From: Polaribacter reichenbachii
Lineage (GTDB): Bacteria; Bacteroidota; Bacteroidia; Flavobacteriales; Flavobacteriaceae
Length of the DNA: 64,000 bases
Direction of reading: 5' to 3'
NCBI RefSeq assembly: GCF_001975665.1
Contig: NZ_CP019419.1
Coordinates: forward strand, 2,277,501 to 2,341,500
Of the stretch, positions 53,193 through 62,904 are shown piece by piece. Numbering within the stretch: the first letter of the stretch is position 1; each line of letters begins with the position of its first letter. Made by a program: the position numbers and the translations under genes. The notes below the pieces were generated by a model. It saw only the letters and a program-made list of their open reading frames with translations. It had not been told where the DNA came from and searched no databases.

Positions 53193-53936
53193 TTATTTTA
53201 AAAAGTTAGCGTTGTTATTCAGCAGTGTTTCAATCTTTTTCAAATTCTTTTGAGTGCTAATTTTTTGTAGCCCTTTTATATGATTAAAATGATGAGTGTC
53301 TGTGCCTACAAAGTCATATAGGTTCTCTTTTAAGAGTCTTTCTGCAGTTTTCTGCACTCCTTTTCCATAATTTTCGGTAAGTGACAATAAGTTCAATTGA
53401 AACAAACAACCCGCATTTTTTAGCTTTTGAAAAATTCGAAAATTATTGTGATAACTTACATAACGTTCTGGGTGAGCTAAAACAGGTTTATATTCTTTTA
53501 ATCCCAGTTGAAAGAGAATGTCGAATAAGTTGTTCGGTGGACTAAAATAAGACATTTCTACCAATACCAAATTGTCTTTTAAGGTTAGGATTTCTCTGTC
53601 TTCTTTTAGGAGAATAGAGAACTGTTCATCCATCATATATTCAGCAGCTGCATCAATGGAAATGTCTGTTAAATTTCTATTTTTTAATTCGTCTCGTACT
53701 TCCTTTAATTTGGCTCTTATAATTTCTGGAGTATTTGGATATAAATCTCCCAAAATATGAGGAGTTGTGATAAAGTTTTTAATTCCGTAAGAAGCCATTT
53801 TTTGAATCAATTCAATAGAATTATCTAAATCTTTTGCACCATCATCTATTCCAGGTAGCAAATGAGAATGGATATCGATAAATCTTTCAGGGAAAAATTC
53901 GTTTAAAGGGATGGCTTTATTTTTAAAAAAAAACAT
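53193..53936 (-). CDS. PHP-type tyrosine-protein phosphatase (CpsB/YwqE type)
   Basis: 247 residues, no signal peptide. PHP metal-binding motifs: DIHSHLLPGIDDG (residues 21-33), TPHI, ILAHPERY-like VLAHPERYVSYH near 150, and FVGTDTHH near 215. Such phosphatases remove phosphate from the tyrosine tail of Wzc-type kinases and so set capsule chain length and export. It is the first gene of the divergent minus-strand unit; wzc is the obvious substrate. Confidence 0.9.
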   Translation of the reverse strand: MFFFKNKAIPLNEFFPERFIDIHSHLLPGIDDGAKDLDNSIELIQKMASYGIKNFITTPHILGDLYPNTPEIIRAKLKEVRDELKNRNLTDISIDAAAEYMMDEQFSILLKEDREILTLKDNLVLVEMSYFSPPNNLFDILFQLGLKEYKPVLAHPERYVSYHNNFRIFQKLKNAGCLFQLNLLSLTENYGKGVQKTAERLLKENLYDFVGTDTHHFNHIKGLQKISTQKNLKKIETLLNNNANFLK

Positions 53937-53953
53937 AGGTGTTGTATTTGTTG

Positions 53954-53961
53954 CAAATTTA
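53954..53961 (-). promoter_or_regulatory. -7 box of the PHP phosphatase promoter
   Basis: Minus strand TAAATTTG, full TAnnTTTG match about 18 bases before the start codon. No clear -33 TTG at the right spacing. Confidence 0.45.
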
Positions 53962-54020
53962 CAATTTTAAAAATTTATAATAATATTTTGACACGAAAAC
54001 GATTGAAGTTTATCAGATAC

Positions 54021-54051
54021 TTGTACAGCATTTTTTGTTATAATATCTTTG
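54021..54051 (+). promoter_or_regulatory. Core promoter of the N-acetylglucosamine kinase gene
   Basis: TTG (54021-54023), 20-base spacer, TATCTTTG (54044-54051), 18 bases before the ATG. Confidence 0.7.
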
Positions 54052-54069
54052 GAATAAAATGGATATATT

Positions 54070-54921
54070 ATGATTTTAATCGCAGACGGAGGTTCTACAA
54101 AAGCAGATTGGATTGCTATCAACCTCGATAAAACAGAAGCATTTAGAGTAAGAACATTAGGGTTAAACCCAGCTGTTGTTGCAGCAGAAGAGCTGAACAA
54201 TAGAATTATAAATATGTTTCAGCTGATTAAAGTGAAAGCAGAGGTTACCGAAATTTACTTTTATGGTGCGGGTTGTGGTACGCCCAAACCTGCTAAAATT
54301 TTAGAAGACGTATTGCAGTCTATTTTTGTAAATGCTAAAGTTTATGTAGCAGAAGACATGTTAGCGGCTGTTTATGCGGCAACGGGTACAGACCCTGCTT
54401 TGGTTTGTATTTTAGGAACGGGTTCTAATAGCTGTTTTTTTGATGGAAAAAACGTACAAATGAATACTCCTTCTTTAGGTTATATTTTAATGGACGAAGC
54501 CAGTGGGAATTATTTTGGTAAGGTGTTATTAAGAGCTTACTATTATAATAGAATGCCCGCTAAATTGGCCGAAAAATTTGAAGCAGAATTTAATTTAGAT
54601 GCCGATTTTATTAAGAAAAATTTATATAGAGAAGCAAATCCTAACATGTATTTGGCCTCTTTTGCTAAATTTATGTTCGATTTTAAAGATGATCCTTACA
54701 TTCATAAAATTATCAGAAATGGATTTAAAGAGTTTTTTGAATACAGAGTGTTGCCTTTTAATAAAACTGCAGAAACGCCATTATATTTTATAGGTTCTAT
54801 CGCTTTTTATTTTAGAGATATTCTTGAAGAAGTAGCTATAAGATACGATTTAAAAGTAACTGACGTTATTCAAAGACCAATTGATAACTTATTAGCTCAC
54901 CATAGGAATTTGATGCTTTAG
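54070..54921 (+). CDS. BadF/BadG-type N-acetylglucosamine kinase family ATPase
   Basis: 283 residues. ILIADGGSTKADWIAINL is the phosphate-1 loop of the ASKHA fold; LVCILGTGSNSCFFDG is the phosphate-2 loop; ILMDEASGNYFGKVLLRAYYYNRM corresponds to the GDEGSG.W.G segment in NagK-like proteins. It likely phosphorylates GlcNAc or another amino sugar for recycling. It stands alone, bordered upstream by the capsule phosphatase and downstream by word-salad DNA and murF. Confidence 0.85.
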   Translation: MILIADGGSTKADWIAINLDKTEAFRVRTLGLNPAVVAAEELNNRIINMFQLIKVKAEVTEIYFYGAGCGTPKPAKILEDVLQSIFVNAKVYVAEDMLAAVYAATGTDPALVCILGTGSNSCFFDGKNVQMNTPSLGYILMDEASGNYFGKVLLRAYYYNRMPAKLAEKFEAEFNLDADFIKKNLYREANPNMYLASFAKFMFDFKDDPYIHKIIRNGFKEFFEYRVLPFNKTAETPLYFIGSIAFYFRDILEEVAIRYDLKVTDVIQRPIDNLLAHHRNLML

Positions 54922-55072
54922 GCGGTTGGCAATAGGCAATAGGCTTTATGCATTGGGCAGTTTTCAGTGGGCAGTTTGCAGTTTTTCAGTGTGCAGTAAT
55001 CAGTATTCAGTTTGCAGTTTTTAATAACGAACAATAAACACCCAGCACCGATCACCTAACACCCAACAATGC
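54922..55072. repeat. Low-complexity word-like repeats after the kinase gene
   Basis: GGCAATAGGCAATAGG, then CAGTTTGCAGTTTTT twice with variants CAGTGGGCAGTTTGCAG, then AACGAACAATAAACACCCAGC. Same class of drifting short words as 27042-27547 and sharing AACGAACAA with it. No coding potential. Confidence 0.65.
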
Positions 55073-56329
55073 TTAAACAAAATCTAACACACGTTCTAAA
55101 CGCATTCCTCTAGAGCCCTTAATTAAAATTGATTGGTTTTCTAGAGGATTGTTTTTTAGATAAATTTCAAAGTCTTCGAAGTTTTTAAATTGTTGTTTTT
55201 GGGTTGTTGCTTGATGAAAGTTTTCGCCAATAAAAAATTGATTTTTAAAATTAAATTGAAGACATACATCAACAATGGCTTGATGTTCTTTAAGACTAAC
55301 ATCTCCTAATTCAAACATATCACCAAGAATAATTACTTTGTTTTTATTTTTTAAAGCAGCAAAGTTCTCAAGTGCTACTTGCATACTTGTTGGATTTGCG
55401 TTATAAGCATCTAGAATGATTGTATTTGTTTTTGTATTTATAATTTGAGAACGATTATTAGTTGGCGAATAGCTTTCTATAGCTTCTTTAATTTCGCTAT
55501 GATACACTTTAAAATATTTACCCAAGGTTATGGCAGCTGCAATATTTGAATAGTTATATGCACCAATTAAATTACTTTGTATGATTGTATTCTGATATGA
55601 TAATTTTACAAAAGGATTTGCATCAACAAATTTTAGTTCTTTAGCAGGGAAATAAATGGATTCTATATGTTTCGTTTTGTCAACTTGAATTTTATCTTCA
55701 GGATTTACAAGTACAATTTTATCATTTTCTTGTAGAAAAGTATACAACTCACTTTTACCTTTAATTACTCCTTCAATACTGCCAAAACCCTCTAAATGTG
55801 CTTTTCCAAAATTGGTGATGTATCCCAAATCGGGTTCACAAATTGTACAAAGAAATTCTATTTCTTTTTGATGATTCGCACCCATTTCTACAATAGCCAA
55901 CTCGTGTTCTGGAGTTATAGATAATAAAGTTAACGGAACACCAATGTGATTGTTGAGGTTTCCTTTGGTAGCAATGGTATGATACTTTCTGTTTAAAACA
56001 GTATTGATCAATTCTTTGGTTGTTGTTTTTCCATTGCTCCCAGTTAAACCAATTACAGGAATGTTTAGTTGTTTTCTATGGTAATTCGCTAATTTTTGAA
56101 GTGTTTCTAAAACATCATCAACTAAAATGATATGTTTATTGGTTTTAAAAGCTTTTTCATCAACAATAGCATAATTAGCACCAAGGTTTAATGCTTTTTC
56201 TGCAAATTGATTGCCATTAAAATTATCGCCTTTTAATGCAAAGAAAATGGTGTTTTTTCTAATATTTCGAGTGTCAGTATCAACAAGAAAATGTTCAGAA
56301 TAAATTTGATATAAGGTTGAAATCTCCAT
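55073..56329 (-). CDS. murF: UDP-N-acetylmuramoyl-tripeptide--D-alanyl-D-alanine ligase
   Basis: 418 residues, slightly shorter than enterobacterial MurF but normal for this group. Adds D-Ala-D-Ala to the peptidoglycan precursor. P-loop IGLTGSNGKTTTKELI, NLNNHIGVPLTLL, EMGANHQKEIEFLC, and NNRSQI in the third domain; C-terminal IILDAYNANPTSMQVALENF is the family block. Last before gldJ terminator, transcribed toward the word-salad region. Confidence 0.95.
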   Translation of the reverse strand: MEISTLYQIYSEHFLVDTDTRNIRKNTIFFALKGDNFNGNQFAEKALNLGANYAIVDEKAFKTNKHIILVDDVLETLQKLANYHRKQLNIPVIGLTGSNGKTTTKELINTVLNRKYHTIATKGNLNNHIGVPLTLLSITPEHELAIVEMGANHQKEIEFLCTICEPDLGYITNFGKAHLEGFGSIEGVIKGKSELYTFLQENDKIVLVNPEDKIQVDKTKHIESIYFPAKELKFVDANPFVKLSYQNTIIQSNLIGAYNYSNIAAAITLGKYFKVYHSEIKEAIESYSPTNNRSQIINTKTNTIILDAYNANPTSMQVALENFAALKNKNKVIILGDMFELGDVSLKEHQAIVDVCLQFNFKNQFFIGENFHQATTQKQQFKNFEDFEIYLKNNPLENQSILIKGSRGMRLERVLDFV

Positions 56330-56340
56330 ATTATAAATAT

Positions 56341-56374
56341 AAAAAAAAAACTCATTATTAAGAACAATGAGGTT
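56341..56374 (-). terminator. Terminator-like hairpin between gldJ and murF
   Basis: Minus strand: CTCATT (56370-56365 as reverse complement) pairs with AATGAG (56355-56350), A/T flanks extend the stem past one mismatch, then nine T. It would reduce read-through from gldJ into murF. Confidence 0.6.
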
Positions 56375-56396
56375 TCAATTTTTTGTAATTTTTATA

Positions 56397-58073
56397 TTAT
56401 CTACTAGGGTTTCTAGCCGATCTTTTACCATTAGACATAGGACCAACTCGATCAGAAACACATCTAAAACCTATATAATTTGTAGCCATATATTCTGGTA
56501 AATACCTTCTTTGGGCTGGATCTAACCAATATTCTCTATCAGACCAAGAACCACCTTTGTAAACTCTAGTTTTGTTACTAATTAAAGTTGTTCTTCTTTC
56601 TTCGTCATTAACTAAAATTTCTTCACCAGTTTCTGGATCAATTTCTCTAGTAGGTGCTTTAGGAGAGTTATACATGCTAGGTTTAGAAGCTATTACATCT
56701 TCTTCTTCTTCAAAATATCTTCCAGAATTAGCATCACCATCATTAATATCTGTATTATCAGCAACCATAAAGTTTCTTCTCATTGTTGCATCATCTTTGG
56801 TAATAGGAATATATTTAATAGAACCAGGCAATTGTCTTGTAAAGATTTTACCATTTGGTAAAGTGTCATATTCTACTTCAGGATCTTGGTCATTGGCAGC
56901 AATAACTACATTACCTTCTTCATCAATCATTTTTTTAGTAAAAATATTACCTCTAAAATAGTTGAAATCGTTGGCTTCATTATCAATAATTGGTCTGTAC
57001 ACATCAGAAACCCATTCAGCAACATTACCAGACATATCATACAAACCAAAACCATTTGGTGGGTAAGATTTAATTTTGTTAGGAATATCTGCTCCATCAG
57101 AACTCCAACCAGGTAAACCGCTATAATTTCCTTTTCCTTGTTTAAAGTTGGCTAGTTGATCTCCCCTTGTTCTTTTGTTTTTTGAGCGTGTATATTTACC
57201 ATCCCAAGCATATTTTTTTCTACCTCTAATATTATTGTATTCTCTGTTTTCTAAATTTGCTTTTGCAGCAAATTCCCATTCAGCTTCTGTAGGTAATCTA
57301 AAAGGTTGTACAAAAATACCATCAGCTTTGGTAATTGGCCTACCTTGATAAGCATCTCTACTAGGTTTTGGTTCTCCTTTTTTTCTAGGTGTTCTTCCAA
57401 TACCTCTTACATTTAAAGTACTGTCTAAAACTTGGTCTGGGCTTGTTAAAAATGCTTCTGTATCAAAAGGAATTTTAACGGAGTCTATTTCAAAAATATT
57501 TTTGATGTGTCCTTTATCTATTAAAGTTTTTAAGTTTACAGCGTTGGTACGCCATTTACAATATTCATTTGCTTGCAACCAACTTACACCAACAACTGGG
57601 TAATCTGCATATGCAGGATGACGAAAATAATTTTCTGATAAAATATCTGTGTTTCCTAAACTTTTTCTCCAAACTAATGTATCTGGTAAAACAGAATTAT
57701 AAATGTGTTTGTAATTTTCTTCTGATGGAGGGAAAACATCTTTTATGTATTGTACATATAAAAAATATTCTGAGTTGGTAACTTCAGCTTCATCCATGAA
57801 AAAAGAACGAACGTGTATCTTTTTAGGAGTCGTATTCCAATCGAACATGACATCATCTTGTACTTGCCCCATTGTAAAAGAACCACCTTCTACACCTATC
57901 ATTCCTGGAGGTGTTTCTTGCCCACTAAAAGAGTTATTTCTAATAAAGCCACCGTTTTTTTCATCATTAAAATTTAAACCGGTAAGTCTAGATTTATTTG
58001 AATTTGAGCTTTTACAGTTAGATAACAATAAAATTGTTAATAGAACAAAAGAGATTTTAAAAATGTTTTTCAT
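56397..58073 (-). CDS. gldJ: Gliding motility lipoprotein GldJ
   Basis: 558 residues. Lipobox LLLSNC with Cys20, then an FGE-sulfatase fold: GMIGVEGGSFTMGQVQDD, FFMDEAEVTNSEYFLYVQ, YPVVGVSWLQANEYCKWR, RLPTEAEWEFAAKAN, NGFGLYDMSGNVAEWVSDVY, and the C-terminal RVYKGGSWSDREYWLDPAQRRY with IGFRCVSD. GldJ is an essential part of the flavobacterial type IX secretion/gliding apparatus, stabilising other Gld proteins. It is divergent from porU with a 193-base regulatory gap, as in other flavobacteria. Confidence 0.95.
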   Translation of the reverse strand: MKNIFKISFVLLTILLLSNCKSSNSNKSRLTGLNFNDEKNGGFIRNNSFSGQETPPGMIGVEGGSFTMGQVQDDVMFDWNTTPKKIHVRSFFMDEAEVTNSEYFLYVQYIKDVFPPSEENYKHIYNSVLPDTLVWRKSLGNTDILSENYFRHPAYADYPVVGVSWLQANEYCKWRTNAVNLKTLIDKGHIKNIFEIDSVKIPFDTEAFLTSPDQVLDSTLNVRGIGRTPRKKGEPKPSRDAYQGRPITKADGIFVQPFRLPTEAEWEFAAKANLENREYNNIRGRKKYAWDGKYTRSKNKRTRGDQLANFKQGKGNYSGLPGWSSDGADIPNKIKSYPPNGFGLYDMSGNVAEWVSDVYRPIIDNEANDFNYFRGNIFTKKMIDEEGNVVIAANDQDPEVEYDTLPNGKIFTRQLPGSIKYIPITKDDATMRRNFMVADNTDINDGDANSGRYFEEEEDVIASKPSMYNSPKAPTREIDPETGEEILVNDEERRTTLISNKTRVYKGGSWSDREYWLDPAQRRYLPEYMATNYIGFRCVSDRVGPMSNGKRSARNPSR

Positions 58074-58117
58074 TTCCTAATTTAAAATTGATAGGGTTTT
58101 ATATAGCGAATTTACGA

Positions 58118-58148
58118 TAAATATACATTCTTACAAGTAAAACACCAA
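58118..58148 (-). promoter_or_regulatory. Core promoter of gldJ
   Basis: Minus strand TTG (58148-58146), 20-base spacer, TATATTTA (58125-58118), one base off the TAnnTTTG consensus, about 45 bases before the start codon. Confidence 0.55.
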
Positions 58149-58186
58149 GTTTTAATGCATCATTTATGTACATATTTTTATAAACG

Positions 58187-58219
58187 ATTGCTTTTTTACT
58201 TTAGTATAATTTATCTTTG
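58187..58219 (+). promoter_or_regulatory. Core promoter of porU-porV
   Basis: ATTG (58187-58190), 21-base spacer, TATCTTTG (58212-58219), 47 bases before the porU ATG. Confidence 0.65.
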
Positions 58220-58266
58220 TTTGCCATAAAATATCTAAATTTTATTTGCGTTATTTGAATAATTAA

Positions 58267-61200
58267 ATGAAAAAACAGTTTTTACTTCTTTTTTGTGTAT
58301 TTCTATTGCAGCAAAACTATGCCCAGGTTGGCAATTCTGTGTTGGCTTCTGGAGCGTGGTTTAAGTTTTCTGTAGATACTACAGGAGTCTTTAAAATTAA
58401 TCAAAATTTCTTACAACAAATTGGTATTTCTACCAACGGATTAAATCCGAAGAAAATTCATATTTATGGTAATGGTGGTCAGCTTTTACCAGATTTGAAT
58501 AGCGAATTTAGGTACGATGATTTACAAGAAAATTCTATTTTTATTCAAGGTGAAAATGATGGTTCTTTTGATGCTAATGATTATATTTTATTCTATGCAA
58601 AAGGACCACATAATTGGACAGTAAATTCAGCAACAAATTCCGCAACGCATAAGCAGAATATTTATTCAGATAAAGCCTATTATTTTATTACCGTTAATGC
58701 TATTGATGGAAAAAGAATTCAACAGAAGCCTAGTGTAACAGCTAGTGCAACAACACCATTAACTACTTTTAACGATTACACTTTTTACGAAAAAGAAGAA
58801 AAAAGTATTCTGGCAGTAGGTACGCAATGGTTTTTTAATACGGATTTTAATATCGAAAACACCCAAACTTTTAACATTCCTTTTCCTGATGCAGTTTCAA
58901 ATGAAGAAATTACTGTAAAAGTTGGTGGTGTTTCTAATTCTGTGGTTTCTTCTACTATGGATGTAAAAGTAAACGGACAAGACCTATATACCATTAATTA
59001 TCCTGCAGTTAATTCTGGTTCTTTAACCAAAGCATATGCAGTACAAAGAAGTGCAACTATTGTAAATTCATCAGAAAATATTGATGTTTCTGTTACTTAT
59101 AATAACAATGGAAATCCGTCTGCCAGTGCTTTTTTAGATTATATAGAAGTTGTTGGTAAGAAGCAGCTGAGGTTTAGCGATTTCCAATTCTCTTTCAGAA
59201 GTTTTGAGCAGGCAAATACTACTGGAGTTGTTGAATATCAAATAGAAAATGGAAGCTCAGCTTTTCAAATTTGGGATGTTACCAATTACATAGCGCCACA
59301 AGTTATTCTAAATGAAAGTACAGCTGCAAATTTTACTTTTAAAGATAATGGAGGTGAGCTCAAAGAATACATCATTTTAAATGAAAATGATTTTTATACA
59401 CCAGAGATTGTTGAAAATTCTAAAATCTCAAACCAAAATTTACACGCTATAAAAGATGTAAATTATATTGTAATTACAAATTCAGAACTTTCTGGTCAAG
59501 CACAAAGATTGGCAGATTATCATCAAGCGAATTCAGGTTTATCTACAAGAGTTGTGCTTTTAGATGAAATTTATAACGAATTTTCATCCGGTTCTAAAGA
59601 CATTACAGGAATTCGAGATTTTATAAAACACGTATATGCAACAAATTCATCCGAAGATACAAAGCTAAAATATGTTTGTTTTTTTGGTGATACTTCTTAC
59701 GATTATAAAGATCGAATTGCGAGTAACAATAATATAGTTCCTGTTAAATTATCGACTATCAGTTTTAATTTGGCTAGTTCTTGGGTTACTGACGATTTTT
59801 TTGTGATGCTAGAAGATCATGAAGGTACTATGTCTAGTACTCATACCGTTGATGTGGTTTCAAGCAGAATTCCGGTTTCTACCATTAGTGAAGCTACTGT
59901 AGTTGTTGATAAAACTCTAAATTATTACAGCAAAGAGGCTATAGGCGATTGGCGAAATACCATTACACTTTTGGCAGATGATATTGATGTTACAGGAGAA
60001 GAAGTGATTGAACAAGGTGTAGAATCTATTGCAGATGAAATAAAAACTAGCAAACCTATTTTTAATGTAAATAAAATTTATGTCGATGCTTATGTGCAAG
60101 AAAATTCTTCAGGTGGTGAACGCTATCCAGAAGTAAATGAAGCCATAACAAATGCTATTGAAAAAGGTACTTTGGTTTTCGATTATTTTGGTCATGGAGG
60201 AGAAGATGGTTTTGCATCAGAAAGAATTTTAGATGTACCACAAATACAGTCTTTTAATAATCCAAATACCTTACCACTTTTAATTACAGTAACTTGCGAT
60301 TTTTCTAGATTCGATAACCCCAATAGAATTACAGCAGGCGAGTTAACCTTTAAAAGTGATACAGGTGGTGCAGCAAGTATGATTACCACAACAAGAGAAG
60401 TTTTTATTTCTACAGGGCAACGTTTTAATGAGCAATTGGTTCGAATTTTGTTAGAATTTAATAATGAAGATTTAACAATTGCTGAAGCTTTAGCAGCCAC
60501 AAAAAACAATTTTACAAGCACTCAAAAATTCTTTATTTATCACTTTGGAGATCCTGCAATGAAATTGGCTGTTCCAGAACCAAATGTGCGTATTACAAAA
60601 ATGAATGATGTGGCTATAACACAATCATTAGATACCATAAAAGCACTATCAAAAGTGAAATTTGAAGGTGTTATTACAGATGATGCGAATACAGTTTTAA
60701 ACGATTTTAATGGCACTTTATCTACAACAATTTTCGATAAATTGATTGATAAAACCACCTTAGATAATGATGGTTTTGGTATTGAAATGATTTTTGATAC
60801 GCAAGATAGTAAGTTGTTTAGAGGTAAGTCTACAGTTACAAACGGTACTTTCAGTTTCGATTTTATTGTGCCTAAAGACATTAAAATTGCTTACGGAAAA
60901 GGTAAATTAAGTTTCTATGCAGAAAATGGTGAAACTGATAAAGCAGGTGCAAATTTTGACATTGTGGTTGGCGGAATTAACGAAAACGCACCAGAAGATA
61001 ACATTGGACCAGAAATAAGTTTGTTTATGAACGACGAATCTTTTATAGATGGTGGTAACACAAATTCATCTCCCAATTTAATTGCAGTTTTATCAGATGC
61101 TAACGGAATTAATACTTCCATAACAGCAGTAGACCATGATATTGTGGGTATTTTAGATGGAGATACATCAAATCCTATTATTTTAAATGATTTTTATCAA

Positions 61201-61662
61201 ACAGAATTAGACGATTATTCGAATGGAAAAGTAAATTATACACTTAGAGATTTAGAAGTTGGGCCACATACTTTAAAAATTAAAGCTTGGGATACTTACA
61301 ATAACTCATCAGAAAGCACGTTAAACTTTGTGGTTGTAAGCGATGCGATTCTAAATTTAGAAAATGTGTTGAATTATCCAAATCCTTTTGTAAATTATAC
61401 AGAATTTTGGTTCAATCATAATAAACCTAATGAGCCATTAGAAGTGCAAGTGCAAGTTTTTACGGTTTCTGGTAAATTGGTAAAAACGATTCATCAAAAT
61501 GTGCAAACAACAGGTAATTTGTCAAGAAATATTACTTGGAATGGTTTAGATGATTTTGGTAATAAAATAGGTAAAGGGGTTTATGTTTATAAATTAAAAG
61601 TAACGGCTACAGCAAGTAATTTGGTTTCAGAGAAATACGAAAAATTAGTAATACTTCAATAA
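58267..61662 (+). CDS. porU: Type IX secretion system sortase PorU (C25 peptidase)
   Basis: 1131 residues with signal peptide (MKKQFLLLFCVFLLQQNYAQ). The gingipain-like C25 domain occupies about residues 385-780: the catalytic His643 in FDYFGHGGEDGFASE and Cys677 in ITVTCDFSRFDNPN. An Ig-like region and a C-terminal segment (LNYPNPFVNYTEFWF, FTVSGKLVKTI, GLDDFGNKIGKGVYVYKLKV) resemble the T9SS C-terminal domain. PorU removes CTD signals from cargo and attaches them to the cell surface. Followed 38 bases later by porV, its known partner. Confidence 0.95.
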   Translation: MKKQFLLLFCVFLLQQNYAQVGNSVLASGAWFKFSVDTTGVFKINQNFLQQIGISTNGLNPKKIHIYGNGGQLLPDLNSEFRYDDLQENSIFIQGENDGSFDANDYILFYAKGPHNWTVNSATNSATHKQNIYSDKAYYFITVNAIDGKRIQQKPSVTASATTPLTTFNDYTFYEKEEKSILAVGTQWFFNTDFNIENTQTFNIPFPDAVSNEEITVKVGGVSNSVVSSTMDVKVNGQDLYTINYPAVNSGSLTKAYAVQRSATIVNSSENIDVSVTYNNNGNPSASAFLDYIEVVGKKQLRFSDFQFSFRSFEQANTTGVVEYQIENGSSAFQIWDVTNYIAPQVILNESTAANFTFKDNGGELKEYIILNENDFYTPEIVENSKISNQNLHAIKDVNYIVITNSELSGQAQRLADYHQANSGLSTRVVLLDEIYNEFSSGSKDITGIRDFIKHVYATNSSEDTKLKYVCFFGDTSYDYKDRIASNNNIVPVKLSTISFNLASSWVTDDFFVMLEDHEGTMSSTHTVDVVSSRIPVSTISEATVVVDKTLNYYSKEAIGDWRNTITLLADDIDVTGEEVIEQGVESIADEIKTSKPIFNVNKIYVDAYVQENSSGGERYPEVNEAITNAIEKGTLVFDYFGHGGEDGFASERILDVPQIQSFNNPNTLPLLITVTCDFSRFDNPNRITAGELTFKSDTGGAASMITTTREVFISTGQRFNEQLVRILLEFNNEDLTIAEALAATKNNFTSTQKFFIYHFGDPAMKLAVPEPNVRITKMNDVAITQSLDTIKALSKVKFEGVITDDANTVLNDFNGTLSTTIFDKLIDKTTLDNDGFGIEMIFDTQDSKLFRGKSTVTNGTFSFDFIVPKDIKIAYGKGKLSFYAENGETDKAGANFDIVVGGINENAPEDNIGPEISLFMNDESFIDGGNTNSSPNLIAVLSDANGINTSITAVDHDIVGILDGDTSNPIILNDFYQTELDDYSNGKVNYTLRDLEVGPHTLKIKAWDTYNNSSESTLNFVVVSDAILNLENVLNYPNPFVNYTEFWFNHNKPNEPLEVQVQVFTVSGKLVKTIHQNVQTTGNLSRNITWNGLDDFGNKIGKGVYVYKLKVTATASNLVSEKYEKLVILQ

Positions 61663-61700
61663 AAAGTAGATATTTGTAATAAATAACAAGAAAATTAAGA

Positions 61701-62828
61701 ATGAAAAAAATAGTATTTTGTTTAGCACTTTGTGCATTGACTAGTTTAAAATTCAATGCGCAAACAGATACACAACAAACAGGTGGTATTACCACTGCAA
61801 CTCCTTTTTTATTAATTGTACCAGATGCTAGAGCAGGAGGTATGGGAGATATGGGTGTTGCAACTACTGCAGATGCTTGGTCTTTATTTCATAACCCTGC
61901 AAAAATTACATTTAGTGATCGACAAATAAAAACAGGTATTACATATTCCCCTTGGTTACGTAATTTAACAGACGATATTTTTGTTGGTAGTGGTGCTTAT
62001 ATCAATAGATTTAGTGAAAATGCTGCCTGGGGTGCAGACTTTAAATATTTTTCTTTAGGGCAAATCGACTTAACTAATGATGATGGTAGTGATAATGGTT
62101 CTATAAATCCAAATGAATTTGTAGCAACAGGTTCTTATGCTTTAAAATTAAGTGAAACTTTTTCTATGGGGGTTTCTTTAAAATACATTCGTTCTAACTT
62201 AGCATTTAATGGTACTTCTGGTAATGCTTTACAACCCATTAATTCTTTTGCTGTGGATGTTTCTGGATATTACCAATCTTACGAAGAAAACTATGGTAAT
62301 TTTAACGGGCGATATAGAATAGGATTTAATATTGCGAACATTGGACCAAAAGTTTCTTACACACCAGGTGAAGAAGATTTTATACCAACAAATTTAAAGT
62401 TTGGTGGTGGTTTTGATTTTATTTTAGATGATTATAACATCATTTCTACAAACATTGAATTTACTAAATTATTAGTACCAACTCCACAAGAAGATGGTTC
62501 TGATGAAGAAAAAGGATGGATACAAGGTATATTTGGTTCTTTTGGAGATGCTCCAGGAGGATTTAGTGAAGAGTTAAGCGAATTTACTTATGCTTTAGGT
62601 GCAGAATATTTATACAACAATGCTTTTGCTTTAAGAGCAGGATATTTTCACGAAAGTCCAGATAAAGGAAACAGACAATATTTTACTTTAGGTGGTGGAT
62701 TTAAAACCAACGCATTAAATATAGATTTATCTTATTTGATTAATTCTTCTGATGTAAATAATCCATTAGAAAACTCATTACGTTTTTCTTTATCTTTTGA
62801 TTTAGGAGAAATTTACGATAATTACTAA
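61701..62828 (+). CDS. porV: Type IX secretion outer-membrane protein PorV
   Basis: 375 residues, signal peptide MKKIVFCLALCALTSLKFNAQ. FadL-like barrel with the PorV hallmark PDARAGGMGDMGVATTADAWSLFHNPAKI near residues 39-70 and LGGGFKTNALNIDLSYLIN near the C-terminus. PorV shuttles folded cargo from the translocon to PorU. Same operon as porU; closed by a terminator. Confidence 0.95.
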   Translation: MKKIVFCLALCALTSLKFNAQTDTQQTGGITTATPFLLIVPDARAGGMGDMGVATTADAWSLFHNPAKITFSDRQIKTGITYSPWLRNLTDDIFVGSGAYINRFSENAAWGADFKYFSLGQIDLTNDDGSDNGSINPNEFVATGSYALKLSETFSMGVSLKYIRSNLAFNGTSGNALQPINSFAVDVSGYYQSYEENYGNFNGRYRIGFNIANIGPKVSYTPGEEDFIPTNLKFGGGFDFILDDYNIISTNIEFTKLLVPTPQEDGSDEEKGWIQGIFGSFGDAPGGFSEELSEFTYALGAEYLYNNAFALRAGYFHESPDKGNRQYFTLGGGFKTNALNIDLSYLINSSDVNNPLENSLRFSLSFDLGEIYDNY

Positions 62829-62860
62829 AATTGATTTTTTTTTAGTAGATTTATAACAAT

Positions 62861-62892
62861 ATAAAAGCAGTCAAATAAGGCTGCTTTTTTTG
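62861..62892 (+). terminator. Intrinsic terminator after porV
   Basis: AAAAGCAG (62863-62870) pairs with CTGCTTTT (62881-62888), loop of ten, then a T-run to 62891. Confidence 0.8.
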
Positions 62893-62904
62893 ACCAATTT
62901 ATTT

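Noticed and set aside
25764..53936. Enteric JUMPstart/ops element for the polysaccharide locus
   Set aside because: No GGCGGTAG-type ops sequence or long JUMPstart leader was found at the front of the locus.
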